A stretch of 64,000 nucleotides of DNA from Isoetes taiwanensis. Taxonomy: Eukaryota > Streptophyta > Lycopodiopsida > Isoetales > Isoetaceae. The position numbers were made by a program, and so were the translations under genes. Below the pieces are notes generated by a model. The model searched no databases, was not told the DNA's origin, and saw only the letters and a program-made list of their open reading frames with translations. The stretch is taken from positions 11,060,101-11,124,100 of the forward strand of contig JAJEKV010000015.1 of the NCBI GenBank assembly GCA_021234155.1, written 5' to 3'. Position 1 is the first letter of the stretch. Every line of letters begins with the position of its first letter. Shown here in pieces: positions 35,902 to 48,489 of this stretch.

Positions 35902-38579
35902 CTAGTAATAGTTTGAAAGGTCATTGCCTAGTGCTAAGTGGAAATTTGGAGCATGAAATTTTTTATTTGGAGATTGTAGTAGTGTCAATGAAGCACGAAG
36001 TTTGTGTTCTAGGCACGCACAGCTTTTTGGAGGGACACCTCTTCCTTGAAGTTTTGAGAATGTCGCTATAGCAAAAGAATGACGAATTTGATCTTTTTTG
36101 TGCCTTGCAACCATAACTGATTTCCATCTCAAATACGTTGAGACTTGACCTGCTTATTATGAGATAACAATACTTTATCAATATTGTAAAGCAAGTATGC
36201 GTAGCCACAGTAATTTAATGCCAAGTATGTTTGAAGTGGCAAACGTATTTGAGAATTGAGCAAAGTCTCAAAGTAACGATATTGCTTAGCAATTTCCAGC
36301 TTGGACAAACTCTATAGAACAACAACTTGCATAATCATGTCTTTATCAAATGTCCTTCAATAAAATGTTCTAGGCGAGATTAAACTCTCTTTAGTTGCTC
36401 ACACGGAGCAAAGAGAATGCTTCAATAAAGATTGTATCATGCGATAGAATGCCAATGGCTGCACTTATTCACAATAGAGCAGACATGTAACAACAATTTG
36501 CAGGAACCTAAATCACAAAACATGAAGCAAGAGATGCACGGGCACTTCTAACATGAGACCGATGTGTCCCTCCAGAGAATCATGAAGTGCCTGCATAGGA
36601 GGATGCCGGGGCAGCCTCCAATGCAGTTTGTAGTTCTAGGTTTAGCCTTCTAACACTTGGGCGGCTCCTTTGTTACATTCTATGGTAACAATAAGAACAT
36701 GAGTCTGCTCAATTCTAACATCACACATGCTATCTGCCCATTCTTTGTTTAGTCCCCATGGACCTCCCATCCAATTTGTTAGGCCATAGATCAGGAACTT
36801 AAAGTCCTTATTCCCCTCGCCATAACGGGAGCCCGGCATTGACGGGCAATGCGAGGGACTTAGTTGGCCTAAATAGGTGATGCTAGGCAACATGAATAAA
36901 TTATATATTAAAATGCATGATGTTGTTCAAGTCGGAGTCTTACCATATAGAGACGTGTTATAAAGAGAGAAGGTTTGACTATGTGTATAAGCTTTACTAT
37001 GGGCTGTGATAATGCAGATGTAGATGTGTGCGTTTGGATGTTTGAATTATTCTAGTGTACTTCAATGCTTAAAGTATTAAGTTTGGTCTTATGGTGTTCC
37101 CTATTATAAAGACAGAGGCATATGTTATGTAATGTAATATATTGTGGAGATGTGCTGATTGCACTAAATGAGCTTTTGGAATGGTGTCTTTATGTTATAC
37201 ACATCCACACCCTCTTTTCTCTTAGGTTCAATGTCAGTCAATTACAAATAAAAAGGCATCAACACGGTCTTTACATCACCACTAACAGCCATGAATGCAT
37301 GGTCTATTATATTATATGAGCTGGTCTGTTGCGATTTATGGCCACCCTTAGAATGCTAGTTATTTGGATGCATGAAACATGCAATATATGATGTGCCTGA
37401 TTTAAAATGGAGTTAAGTTGGGCATCTAGTGTTATAATAATAATAACAACATTATCAAACATGAGCATAACAAAGTAGTTTGTTGTGTGCTGGATTGAAA
37501 GCGACATAGCAATAGTAAGGCACATAGCAATGCAAGGCCTCATCAATGTGAATACTACACCTCTTTGTATTTGCCGAGCATTAGTCTCAGTTTCCACATG
37601 GTGAGCTAATTAGCTGAATAATCAGCTGGTTTAAACTTATAATTTGTGTTAAACATGGCAAACTTGTTCCAGCATGCCATTACATGAATAACATTTATAT
37701 ACATCTTCATACATTCTAATGGTATTTTTCGGTTCCAAATTTCAAACATCTAATGCTAATATGTACAGTAACTGATATCCTCATACAATCCCCAACTAAC
37801 AAATGATACCACTTATACCTCCTTTTTGAGGATGACAGCAGCTTGTTATGCACCTAGGACACTCAGATCTGACTTAAATCCAGAGTCATGGTCACTGATG
37901 GTGTATCATATCCTCCCTTCTCAATGCCTTCAATAGATGTGCCTAGCAAGTTTGGCAATTTCTACCCTGAAAGGGTAAGAATGAAGGGCCTCTTGTGGTT
38001 AAGAACAACTATTTGCAGGCTCTAGCCATCTCGTTTCCATCTGCAGGCCGTAACATTAAAATATGAGGTAACAGGGTCACTGATGTGCATGACCATCCTC
38101 GCCAAGCCCTTCCCATTGCATGTTCCCAAACATAAATTACATGCTCCTGGGCTTTAATGCCTTCAAGCTAGATCAACACTTCCACCAATAAGACCAGGTA
38201 AAATTTTTGCAAGGCCATTCAGACAGACTTGTGAAAGGCTACGTGTACCATCATCTGGTGTCTATAAAATTTATGTTTGTAACAACATCTAATTGTTATG
38301 AGCACTCAAAATTGGTAAAAGCATGTAAATACCTAGGATGAGATATAGCAATCTGACAGCTACAACAATCAAACATAGACATTTTAGATATTGGCAAGGC
38401 ACTTTCCCAGCCATTTGTTAGAAGTTAGCAGAATGTTATGGGCACCTTTTAGCATAGCTTTGAAGACTGGCATTCCCTTCTGCTTCCAAACTCTAGTGGC
38501 TGCAATGGTCATTAAATCATTCATCAGAACCAAAAGACTATGAAATGAACTTGGGCCTTCAGAAAATAAAGCAGCTCAT

Positions 38580-38697
38580 ATACCTTTTGACATCTTCTGG
38601 AACAATAGAGGGATCGTGGTGACACTGGAAATTACCACATGCTCTTCAACTTTTTTTGCACAAAGGGCAGCACCATGGACACTATATGTTCACTTTG
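38580..38697 (-). pseudogene. Cys-rich exon, possibly RPA70-like zinc region
   Basis: On the minus strand the segment contains CPWCCPLCKK and, after a frame slip in the A-run at ~38630, ACGNFQCHHDPSIVPEDVKR with a GTATAT donor. Two Cys pairs with the spacing CPxC...FxC followed by a VPxxVKRY-like end recall the zinc-ribbon DNA-binding domain of replication protein A large subunits, often associated with plant Helitrons. The match is short and includes stops, so the identification is tentative. Confidence 0.3.
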
Positions 38698-41130
38698 TCT
38701 GGAAAAACATATCCCATTAACGTGGTTATCTAAAAATGCAATGAGTTGACAACATCAGGCCAAGCAAAAATGAACTATAAGTTGATAATCCTAATGTTAC
38801 ATACCTTTATTATCGTTGAGTTGCGAGCATTAAATACGAATTACATCTTGAACAAAAATGACCCATACAGGATAATCAATTAAGAAATGATATAGATCCA
38901 TACCTTGGACTGCTGCATGTGCAACCAAAAGGTTGAGTTTGTAATCCTCTGTTTATCTAGTACCTCATTCAAAATGTTTTGATTTCTATCTAAAAATGAA
39001 AACGAACAAAAATCAGGCATGGTAATCCATTTGTTATGGATGCTCATCCCATCTCATGCATTGAGCCTTGACAAACAGTGGGAACATGATAAAGAAAACA
39101 AATTGTCGTGAAAATACTGAATGTGTAGCTTGTAGTCATTCTAGCTCTTTAGCTGCAAGAAACAACAAAAAGCAGACATTCTTGCTCTTCCAGCAATAAT
39201 ATTTGCATAAATCTACAAAAAGAAAGAAATAAGGCATGAAAGATTACCTGGCATGGCAGTGTCAGGAAATTATGATCGAGTGGAAGCACCAGCCATATCC
39301 AGATCAAAACGGATACAAATTTTCAATGAATTAATGGCCTCCCAGCTGGAAAATATTGTTGCCAAAATAGTGATTGATCTTGTGAAGAAAGCCACAATAT
39401 TTTCGTGACAGTTTGGAGAGAAACCAGTCCACCTATAATGCCCATCAATTGGAAGAACCCAGTTATCCTCAAAATTGTCTTCTCAAAGCTAAAATCTTAT
39501 GCAAAGCTCAAAATATATAAGACGTGAACAAAACAAAGAAATCAGAGAAAGATGTCACCTAGGCTTTGCCATATCCAGCCATTCTCGCCTCCATTTCTTT
39601 GAATCCTACTTTGAAATGTGTCTGAAGCACCAGTATAGCAACTTTTTGCATCCAAAAAGCATGCAATAATCATTTCGCACAGACCATAGAAAGGAACACA
39701 TTCTTGATAAGATATTATATGGGCTGGACTGCAGAATGAACCCTAACTCACAATTTGGAGCTTTGAATCCATTCTTAGCCACTTGCATACCTAGACCACC
39801 ACCTATAAAGATGAACGATCCTACCAACACAGAATCCCATAGCATGCCATTAAGATCTCAATGAAAAAATCTAATTTTTGGGAAGGTTAAGTGTATCTTG
39901 ATTTGGAATTCTCAAAGTTCAAAAATAGAAAGAATAACAAAACGCATGTATAGCATATGGACTAGGAAGCACAAAGTGGAAAAAAATATGCCATGGAAAC
40001 TAAGATTTTTATGTGTCAAGCTAAGATCAACAAATGATCATGCCTTTGACTTTAACTTAATCACATCTAGTAAGAAGATGAACTTACCTTTGCTATTTCA
40101 ATCTCACCATTGCTTTTCTAGAACATTCATATACCAAGATAAGACTTTTCATAGATAGCATAAAACTAAATCTCACATATTCAGAATATTATCATCTGAA
40201 ACAACAATTAGTCAGATATATCTAACCACCTCTTTATGTGTCACTTTTAGCATAATGGACAATGTAATCATAGAAGGCATGTGTATAGAAATAGCAAAAG
40301 TAGAGCTCACAGACTGGCTGCCAAGCAAAATAATCTCAAACAACAGGTTGTCTATAATGGAAAATACTTTTCCAATTTAGTACTTACATCAAGGTCTTCA
40401 TCGCATCTGTTTGCCAAAGAAGGATAATTTCGTGCAAGGCGAAAACAAATAATCTGCAAACAGGGCAACAACTGACAGAATAAAAAAGGTGTTGACACAT
40501 TGGAATGAGCATAGCAAAATTTAGGTTTTCTGAATGAATAACATTTGTAAGAAAATGGGTGCATTCTTATTTGAACACAAAATGACAAAGTGTCTATCTC
40601 AGTTAGATGTAGCTATTCAAATTATATGCAATAAAAATAATGAAGAAAACTCACCAGTTCTAGTGCTCTTCAAGAAATAAAACACTTTTTCGACAAATTA
40701 CGCTGAAACACATGAGCAATCGTTCATAAATGGAATATGAGTGCCAAGAAAGAAATGATTGAGCTTAGAAAACTTACCAGAGAGTGTTCAAATCTAAAAA
40801 TTAGACGCTTGACCAAGATTGGTTCTATCAGATGGTCGATTGGAAGAAAGTGCAAAACCTATCCCCTTGCAAGAGAGCCGGATCTGTCGATGCTCAAGCA
40901 CCCAGAGAAAGACAGCCGATTAGGTTCTTTAAGCCAAGTCAGTGGCCGGAATTCCGTGTCTAAGGTGGATCTATTCCTTGCATATCCATGCATACATGCC
41001 GAAAATGCAGAAAGGAAAATTTTTGAACGTAGACCCAAAAATCTTTCACCGATTTTTGGCAAATCGGAAACTTTTCTCGGCTTCCAAAATCCATAAAACC
41101 TTAGTGAAATCACTTAAAAAAATTCCAAAA

Positions 41131-41216
41131 ATATTTTTCACCAAGACGGATAATCCCAAATTAACAAGATTGAATATTTTTCACCAAGACGGATAATCCC
41201 AAATTAACAAGATTGA
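41131..41216. repeat. Perfect 43-bp tandem duplication
   Basis: The unit starting ATATTTTTCACCAAGACGG occurs at 41131-41173 and 41174-41216 with no mismatch seen. Confidence 0.92.
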
Positions 41217-41481
41217 TACACATTTATAATTCTCTCATTGTTTACTACAACTCATTCTAATCATTTAAGTTCTGTCTATATGTCTATTATATTCTCCCTT
41301 CACTTTACAGTTTGTTTTATTACAGTCTGCCCTAACTTAATTTTTTTTATCACATGCCCATCACATTTATACCATTGTTTAATGCAATTATATATATTGC
41401 ACCATCTCTCATATTTTTACATCTTTACTTGAAGATTAATTACACACAGACGTTCTTCATCATTCGTTATTCATAACTCTC

Positions 41482-41980
41482 GTTATCTTCTTATCATTAT
41501 ACGAAGATAAATTCATTTGTCAAAAACCAGATAAGGGAGATAGTGAAGAGACAAACTGAAAGAAAAGCCACATTCTGGGCATCTCCACTAAAAGCAATAA
41601 CTAGAATACAATGCTGAAAAGAAAGAAAGAAAAGCCACATCTGGGCATCTCCACTAAAAGCAATAACTAGAATACAATGCTGATACAATGTTGCATCTCC
41701 ACTAAAAGCAATAACTAGAATACAATGCTGCTGATGCTTTGAAAGTATAACCATTATAGCCGGGATTAAAAAACCTCGCCCTTTCGGGTTTTCGAGGAAA
41801 AACCCTGACGATAATAGAAACACTAAACAAAGATCTCTATCTAAATACAACTGAGTATAACAAGGCTTAAATAAGCCGACAATGGTGCTTGAGAAAAGCT
41901 GGTAGTCATGACTCTCCGATCCCTGTATACACCGATACTTGAATCTCCAGAAGCTCACGAACTAACAACCTGCACATGCT
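41482..41980 (-). repeat. Copia-LTR-like fragment with internal repeats
   Basis: Contains, on the minus strand, the 45-base module at 41806-41762 (AGGGTTTTTCCTCGAAAACC to TTTTTTAATCCC). This C/G-paired module resembles the conserved central part of plant Copia LTRs, and a 44/45 match lies on the plus strand at 62919-62963. Within it the unit GCATCTCCACTAAAAGCAAT...CAATGCTG recurs three times (~41578, 41647, 41693). The first ~105 bases recur as a direct repeat at 42825-42955. Confidence 0.55.
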
Positions 41981-42309
41981 GTGAGACTATTATATCAACC
42001 ACATAGCCTAGCATGGAGCTCACAATCTGCAACCATCCTCTGACAACCATCAAACTAGGCACGAGGGCCTCTCACAACCAATAATACTAGGCACGAGGGC
42101 CTTCAATCTCACAACCAACCACTGGCACGAGGGTCACAAAACTCACAAACCTCCACTGGCACAAGGGCCGCCATATGCAACCATCTACGCAAACTAACTG
42201 TAATAGTTGGTTTTGACAAGTATGAGTCACAACTATCTCCACTAAACAAATAATATGAGTCACAACTACTGATGCTGCCACTATATTCCCTCCAAACAGG
42301 AGCCACAAT

Positions 42310-42500
42310 ATGCGAGCCACACATTAACCACCTGTTAATGCTGCTCGAACCACAAAGCTTCACCGAAGCATAACATGCACCACAGCATGCGAGCCACACA
42401 TTAGCCACATGCTAATGCTGCTCGAACCACAAAGCTTCACCAAAACATAACATGCACCACAGCATGCGAGCCACACATTAGCCACATGCTAATGCTGCTT
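42310..42500. repeat. Tandem repeat of about 78-80 bases, 2.4 copies
   Basis: The unit GCGAGCCACACATTAGCCAC...CATGCACCACAGCAT is repeated at ~42311, ~42388 and ~42466 with few mismatches. CACGAGGGCC motifs just upstream (42060-42160) form a weaker repeat. Confidence 0.8.
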
Positions 42501-42682
42501 GAGCTACTATGCTCCACTAACAAACCTGCACATATGAGGTGGACATATGGGTGAGTGGGTGGGTGGGGGGTGTGAGAGAAGAATGGTATAAAAGGGTGTG
42601 AGCAAAATGTAACCGTCTAAACTAACTAAATGCAAGTGGTTTGACAATTGGCAGTGAGGGTGGGGTGGGTGGGTAGGAAGCA

Positions 42683-42826
42683 CGGGATCAAAACCAAAGC
42701 GTGGAGATGAAGATGCGCTGATGAAGAAAAAGGAAAGACTAGAGGGGTATATGAAAACAAGAAAACCTAACCGTCAGGTAACCTAACTAACTATATGGCA
42801 CTGGTTTTCGACAATTACATTTATCT
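42683..42826 (+). repeat. Near-identical 140-bp direct repeat, left copy
   Basis: GGGATCAAAACCAAAGCGTG through CGACAATTACATTTA is repeated with no visible mismatch at 53746-53882, 11 kb away. From 42827 the sequence continues as the copy of 41482. Between 42960 and 44670 I see only AT-rich DNA without a gene. Confidence 0.9.
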
Positions 42827-44773
42827 TCTTATCATTATACGAAGATAAATTCATTTGTCAAAAACTAGATAAGGGAGATAGTGAAGAGACAAACTGAAAG
42901 AAAAGCCACATCTGGGCATCTCCACTAAAAGCAATAACTAGAATACAATGCTGAAGAACAGAGGCAGCAAAAAGCTAAAGGTTAGTGTTGCGGGAGGAGC
43001 AGGCCAATAGAAGTTCCATGGAGCTACCATCAAAAGGTCCCAATTGAATGAACGGAAAACCAATATTGCTGCTGACGAGTAGGACAGCAGAAACATTGGT
43101 AATGACATAGGTGGCGAATTGGAATGGTAAAAATATGTAAAGGCACACATTAGAACCCTCAACAACTAGGCGGAAATGGACCAATTCAATGAGGCCAAGC
43201 ATGTTAATAACATCACAACTAATATCAAATCTCTACAACTCCAAAACTATCGGAGAAACTCCTCTTCAATCCAAGCAATCAATGTCACTATTCGAAGCAT
43301 TCATAAATCTGAACCAAAATATCTGCCAATCAACAATAACAACTCATATAAGTAGTATTCGAAACTCTCAAGAACATTAGAGAAACTAGTCACATTGGAT
43401 AGAGGCAATATAGTCCAAGGTAGTAAGAGGAGACAAGATATTTAGTAGGAGAGCCAGAAACCAACATCATAAACATGTGCAGCCCAGGAACTCACAACTA
43501 TCCATTACCCCAAAAATATAAAACCATATGAACCTATGGACACCAAAATAATACTAATAATACAATAGAAGAAATACTGGGAAATAGAAGACATCGTGGC
43601 TCAAATCCTCTAGCTTCCAACCCAAATGTTCGTGTTCAAAATATTAAAGCAGCAAAATGGCCCTTGGTAAAATTTAATATAGGGGTTAAAAGAGACTCTT
43701 CTAGTATTAAAGACTCTCATGAATCTCATAAGGACCACGAATTAGGCAAATATTTGGTACCAACTAGGGCATATCACTATATAAGCAATAGACTTGGAAT
43801 ACCATAAGCAACTATAAACATTGCTAAGGTACCTATGATTTCTTTAACAAAAGAATGGACAAAATGAGATCTAGAGATGCCTGTGACACATATCAAAAGG
43901 TACTCATGATTCCTTAAGATTTGAAAAACATATCAAATTCAACATCAACATGTCATATATGAAGGCTCATCTTGAAGTTACATTTAAAGTGGTATCGGCT
44001 AAGATAGAGTTGCATAAAAGGGCTAAAATCGCAATAGCAATGTCGAAGGTCTAAAACTTAATTAGAAACTATGGGCAAACATAGACCTTGCCATAAGTTC
44101 GACTTTAGAAAGAGCTATCCTAACTCCTCCCTCAACATCAAGGTTCAAAAGTGCACATCAAATATAAACATCCCTTATTAATAAGCAAACACACCAAACA
44201 CCTTGAAAACAAGTATCACAAGAAGGTAGGTTGAGACGAGGTCAAGGTGGCTAGTCAAGAAAAGGAAAGAAAAGGCAAGGGCACAACAAGGTTAAAATAG
44301 ACAAGGTAGAAAATATTGCTATTATCTATATCTCTAAATAATTTGCCACTTCTCCAATATAAATATAGTCATAAGTCTAAAAAATTGTAACGTAGATAGC
44401 AACAATTTAGCATGATTTGGTCATCTATTGAATTCTTGTGTAAGTACACCAAATTCACCACGAAATCTTGTTCAATCTTGGCCCAAAAAACACCCAACAA
44501 AAAGCAATTCGAGAGAACAAAATTAATAACAAGATGAAAAAAAGTCAAGTAGGAATAACATCCTCTAGCATTAGAAGCCATCCTTGAATAGACCTGCTAA
44601 GAGGTGCCAAAAAGAGGATTGATAGAGAAAATAGTTTTAAAAGGAACTTGAGGTCTTGCCCATCATGATCCATGGGGTGTAAATATGGTAATGCTACCCA
44701 AAAAAACGCGAAAGCACTCAGCACCTAAAAGCACCTAAAGCACTTGTGGTCGACAGAATTCGTGACCGCACGG

Positions 44774-44964
44774 TATAAATACCTTCTAGTACCTCGACCT
44801 CGGTTCCCGCGCCTAAAGCTTTTCCTCAATCATTCGATGTCCCAAATTTGATCTACTTTTCTATAGCAGAGTATCCTTTTCCTCGGTTCCCGCGCCTAAA
44901 GCTTTTCCTAAATCATTTGATGTCCCAAATTTGATCTACTTTTCTATAGCAAAGTATCCTTTTC
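44774..44964 (+). promoter_or_regulatory. TATA-like box and an 83-bp tandem repeat near the left TIR
   Basis: TATAAATA at 44774-44781 lies ~100 bases inside the element. It is followed by two 83-bp tandem units starting at 44799 and 44882 (CTCGGTTCCCGCGCCTAAAG). This may be the promoter region for the plus-strand gene(s). Confidence 0.5.
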
Positions 44965-45182
44965 CCAATTTCTTCCGAATCCTTCCCCCACAACATAGAT
45001 CGCGTTTATCCTAACCGATCTTCGTCAATCAAGCGAAATGGTAGAAGAGGCACAAGAATAAACCGCTGGATTGCATGGTTTGTCGAACGAGGGTCCTTTA
45101 GAACAGGGTACCCATTTGAAGTTTCATTAAAGCTAGTATAAATACAAGTCAAGTTACAAAGGATCAATGGGAATCCTAGAAT

Positions 45183-46240
45183 TTGGGATATTACAGAACC
45201 TTTCAACTCAAAGTCTTCAACTCAAAGTCTCCAATCAAGGTTCATTTTGTTCAACCACATTTGAGAGGAAAATTGGAAAGCTTATTGAGAGTATTTTACC
45301 CGGATGGTGTTTGTAACAATGAAGTAAGAAAACAAAGTTGCTTATGCCTTTGTTTGGAAAAACCGCCTCAAGGATTGCTTGATCCCGTAGGGTCATCGAT
45401 AAATTGGGCTTCATATGGTGCACAAAGTTTATGATGTACAAGAAATGCAGTAGAAAAATCCACAAAAAGCAAAAAGCTGAAATTGATACCAAACCCGATA
45501 TTTCGCAAAAGAAAATACTAAGCCTATTCTAGATCGGACCTATTTGAATCATAACTTGCGCTTAGTGACGAAAACTTAAAGAAGCTTGAGATAAAAAAGG
45601 CCGAGATGGGAAAAGAAATGCAAGATATTGTTGTTAACCCGGGTCACCGATGAGAAATCAAATGATAAAATTTTCAAAAGGTTGTTTGAAAAAGAAGTAA
45701 TATGGAAAAGCTTAAGTCTAGTATTGCCGAGAAGAGAGCTTTGATTAGTACAAAGGAATTGGAGCTAGAAATCACGTAATTGGAAAAGAAATTGATGTTT
45801 GAAGAGTATACCCGTGAATCTTTGGAGTCCGCTTTGCAAACCCGAGATCCACTTCGCTTTGTGAAGAAGGAGTCATTGGAAGCTCGATAACTGAAAATGA
45901 TGTTGAGCTAAATGCAAAGAAAAGAAAATGCTAGCCACCTTGAAAGTCCGAGGCGATCACCAACTCTCCTTTCTCGCATCAACACCATCAAAAAGAAAGC
46001 TACCGTGTTTTTGCAAAGTTATTGTATTGCTTGTGGTTTAAGTTTTCATGATAAATACAAGATGTCCATACTTCTTGATTGTGAACATGAATATCACGTG
46101 ATGTGTGCTTTGCATTGTTGAAGGAAGGGAGATGTTTGAAATGTGAATGTAATATTCCCAAGACCTTTTTGTTGAACTTGGTATGAGTACTCCAACAGGA
46201 TTAGAGCAAGTTGCTTCTTTTTTGATCCTAAATTTACTCA
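45183..46240 (+). pseudogene. Decayed ORF with a RING-like Cys/His cluster
   Basis: Frames change repeatedly. The first open block (45183-45434) encodes VHFVQPHLRGKLESLLRVFY followed by an unfamiliar Cys-rich stretch. Highly charged Lys/Glu-rich blocks follow. The last block (45912-46121) ends YCIACGLSFHDKYKMSILLD and CEHEYHVMCALHC. In a shifted frame it continues RCLKCECNIPKTFLLN. The order CxxC...CxHxxHxxC...CxxC resembles a RING or related zinc finger, as in E3 ubiquitin ligases. A spliced N-terminal part of the next gene is an alternative. Confidence 0.35.
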
Positions 46241-46438
46241 TAAGAAATCTGATGTGGGATCAAAGACAAATTCGGGCTGATTTGGGATCAAATACGCTTC
46301 GGCTACCGATATTGAAGGTCTAGTTGATGTTCACCGAAAGCAGCTTGAAGTCCCCTTCTAGTAGCGTAAAGAGGAGGTCGAGACATGCAAGGGATGCTGA
46401 TTTTGAGCCAGATCTTGCGAGTTAAGTGATCAAGTTCG

Positions 46439-46738
46439 ATGTTGAGTTCAAGGCAATTGAGAAGTAGTGGTAAAATTGGGGATGAGAAGGCGTGGGTTCG
46501 GATGCGTCTTGTTGAGAGTGAAGTTGAATGTGTTGGATACTCCAACCGTAAAGAAACAAAAAGCACTCAAGACCAAAACAAGGATGCTATGGTTGAGAAG
46601 AAGAAAGGTAAGGACAATAGCAAGACCAAAGGGGTTGAAGTTGGGACCGGCAAGAAAAAAGGGACCGAGGCCAGCGTAACAAGAAAAAATTGGGAGGGTA
46701 GAAAGTATCCATTGAGACGAGAATGCACATCGATGTGA
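46439..46738 (+). CDS. Lys-rich low-complexity ORF, possibly an upstream exon
   Basis: One hundred codons encoding a basic, Lys/Gly/Thr-rich segment (EKKKGKDNSKTKGVEVGTGK). It lies 500 bases before the phosphatase ORF and could be its charged N-terminal exon, because a splice acceptor (ACTTATTAG, 47239) precedes that ORF. No domain was recognised. Confidence 0.3.
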   Translation: MLSSRQLRSSGKIGDEKAWVRMRLVESEVECVGYSNRKETKSTQDQNKDAMVEKKKGKDNSKTKGVEVGTGKKKGTEASVTRKNWEGRKYPLRRECTSM

Positions 46739-47264
46739 ATGAAGACAGGAAGAAGAAGAGGGTGTTGAGAAGACAATTATGGAGAATATAAGGTCCACCC
46801 TTGAAGATGTTGCAAATGTAGATCCCACCGGTGCGCATACGTGTTTTTGAACAAGATGGTAATGTCGCGCAGCCAAATCAGACACAATGAAGGTACAAAT
46901 AGTAACTTTGCAAAGAATTATGGATGCTCTTAGAGGAAATTCAAATATTTCTTTGAGAGCACTAATTCATAAATGATATTTTAATGTTCAGGGATTCACA
47001 AAGTAGTACAACTTGATAAGGATTTAACTGTTTCCAATTTAACTTCCAGGTTTATGACTTTTTAATTTAATTTGAAGTTTTTGTGGATCTATTGATCCTG
47101 TATTCACTTAATTAATTGTCTGAACATCAGGTCTACCGAGTTGCAAAGTACAATTGTAACTGATTTGTTATTACTCTTAATTTTAATTGTACTCTTTTCT
47201 TGAATAATTCACTGAATTGCATGTTATTTAACTTATTAGGTGTTCTGATGTGCAAGTTGTACCT

Positions 47265-48029
47265 ATGAAAAAGAAGTTGTTGATACTAGATCTCAATGGC
47301 GTGCTGGTTAAGAGTTATAGAAGAACCAATCAAATAAGAGAAGACCTGAGACGGCTTAGCACTCAGCTTTTGAGAACATCAACCACTAACAAATTGGTTG
47401 TGTTGAGGCCAGGTGTTCACGCATTCTTGGAGGAAGCCTCTAGACTATTCGACCTTGCAATTTGGTCACCCATGAATGCATTCAATGTTGCAGAAGTTAT
47501 TGATGTTGTCTGTCCTTTTATGAAAGGTAAACTTGTATTTGTGTGGGACCAACAATATTGTGATGAGATGCCTTTCAAATGGCCACTCGAATCTGCAAAT
47601 CCAGTATTCATGAAGCCACTTCATAAGGTGTATGAAGCTTTTCCAGAATATGGAAATAATGTGGTTCTTGCAGATGATGAAGTATACAAGACATACATGT
47701 CCCCACCATTCACATCCATCATGGTGCCTACTTTCCAAAGCCATCCTCATGATGATATTCTTGACTCTTATTTGCTTCCAATGATTAGACAAGTTGCACA
47801 GGTTGAAGACGTTTCAGCAATTTTGAAGATAAATTCTAGGCCAGAGGCTTTTACAAGAACATCCCTAGGTGTTCTGGATGCACTATTTCAGCAACAAATT
47901 GGTCAGGATCAGAGTTTATTAGTTAGAGCTTACTGCAAGGGTCAGATTAAGTGGATAGTGGATGGTTTTGGGAAACATTTCAGTGCTGATCAGTTGGAGC
48001 AGATGAAGAAATATTTGACTATTGCCTAG
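47265..48029 (+). CDS. FCP1/SCP-like (HAD family) phosphatase inside the transposon
   Basis: This 254-residue open frame starts at ATG 47265. The frame is open upstream to a splice acceptor at 47239, so an extra N-terminal exon is likely. HAD motif I is KLLILDLNGVLV near the N-terminus, with nucleophile Asp9 but Asn11 in place of the second Asp of DxDGT. Motif II region is LFDLAIWSPMNAFN. The late motif is NNVVLADDEVYKTYMSPPF with paired Asp. FCP1-type enzymes remove phosphate from Ser residues, classically on the RNA polymerase II tail. Some plant relatives naturally carry DLNG, so the change may belong to the subfamily. The ORF has no stops or shifts, in contrast to neighbouring genes of the element, suggesting recent capture or retained function. 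It converges with the transposase. Confidence 0.8.
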   Translation: MKKKLLILDLNGVLVKSYRRTNQIREDLRRLSTQLLRTSTTNKLVVLRPGVHAFLEEASRLFDLAIWSPMNAFNVAEVIDVVCPFMKGKLVFVWDQQYCDEMPFKWPLESANPVFMKPLHKVYEAFPEYGNNVVLADDEVYKTYMSPPFTSIMVPTFQSHPHDDILDSYLLPMIRQVAQVEDVSAILKINSRPEAFTRTSLGVLDALFQQQIGQDQSLLVRAYCKGQIKWIVDGFGKHFSADQLEQMKKYLTIA

Positions 48030-48072
48030 AAGAATACTTCTTGTACATACATGTGAATTTTGTGAAACCCTT

Positions 48073-48240
48073 GACATAGAGGCTGAGACCTCAATTTTGT
48101 GAAACTGTTTGTAATAGTATATGAGTGCAAATATGCCTCAATTTTGTGAAAACTGTGACATAGAGGCTGAGACCTCAATTTTGTTAAACACTTTGTAATA
48201 CTATACGAGTAAAACTTTGCCTCAATTCTGTTATGTTTTG
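48073..48240. repeat. 84-bp tandem repeat downstream of the phosphatase ORF
   Basis: GACATAGAGGCTGAGACCTC followed by AATTTTGTGAAAC occurs at 48073 and 48157 with minor differences. It is likely in the 3' UTR. Confidence 0.8.
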
Positions 48241-48489
48241 TTATCTTGTTATTTTGTTATTATTGCTTCAAGTTTGTCCAATACTTTGAAGACATTGTAG
48301 GCCTTAAGCTAACAGATTCACAGTTCAGCTCAATTTTGTGTGTCTTGCTCTTTTAATATTGCAGATATGTGTATATCACTTTGAACACATTGCAGGCCTG
48401 GTGATAACAAATATGTGTAGTGCAGATATGTGGGATGCTCAATTTTGTGTGTATTATTCTTTTGAACAGATTGTTGTACATATTACCTT

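Larger units (their letters stand above)
35902..41216 (-). other. Probable body of a non-autonomous Helitron with exon-like segments
   Basis: No Rep/helicase ORF is present. Several minus-strand segments are bounded by plausible splice sites. About 40455-40388 reads IICFRLARNYPSLANRCDED with a GTAAGT donor. About 38975-38910 reads DRNQNILNEVLDKQRITN with a GTATGG donor. The 38700-38580 region is described separately. About 38520-38400 reads ATRVWKQKGMPVFKAMLKGA. The longer frame at 39845-39606 has no clear splice borders. I do not recognise a host gene. The pattern fits captured, decaying exons, which Helitrons often carry. The 5' terminus is not identified; a perfect 43-bp tandem duplication at 41131-41216 lies near the likely end. 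Confidence 0.4.

Noticed and set aside
41482-42955. Paired LTRs of one retrotransposon (the direct repeats at 41482 and 42825)
   Set aside because: They are only about 105-130 bases long, lack TG...CA ends and primer-binding or polypurine sites, and enclose only repeats.
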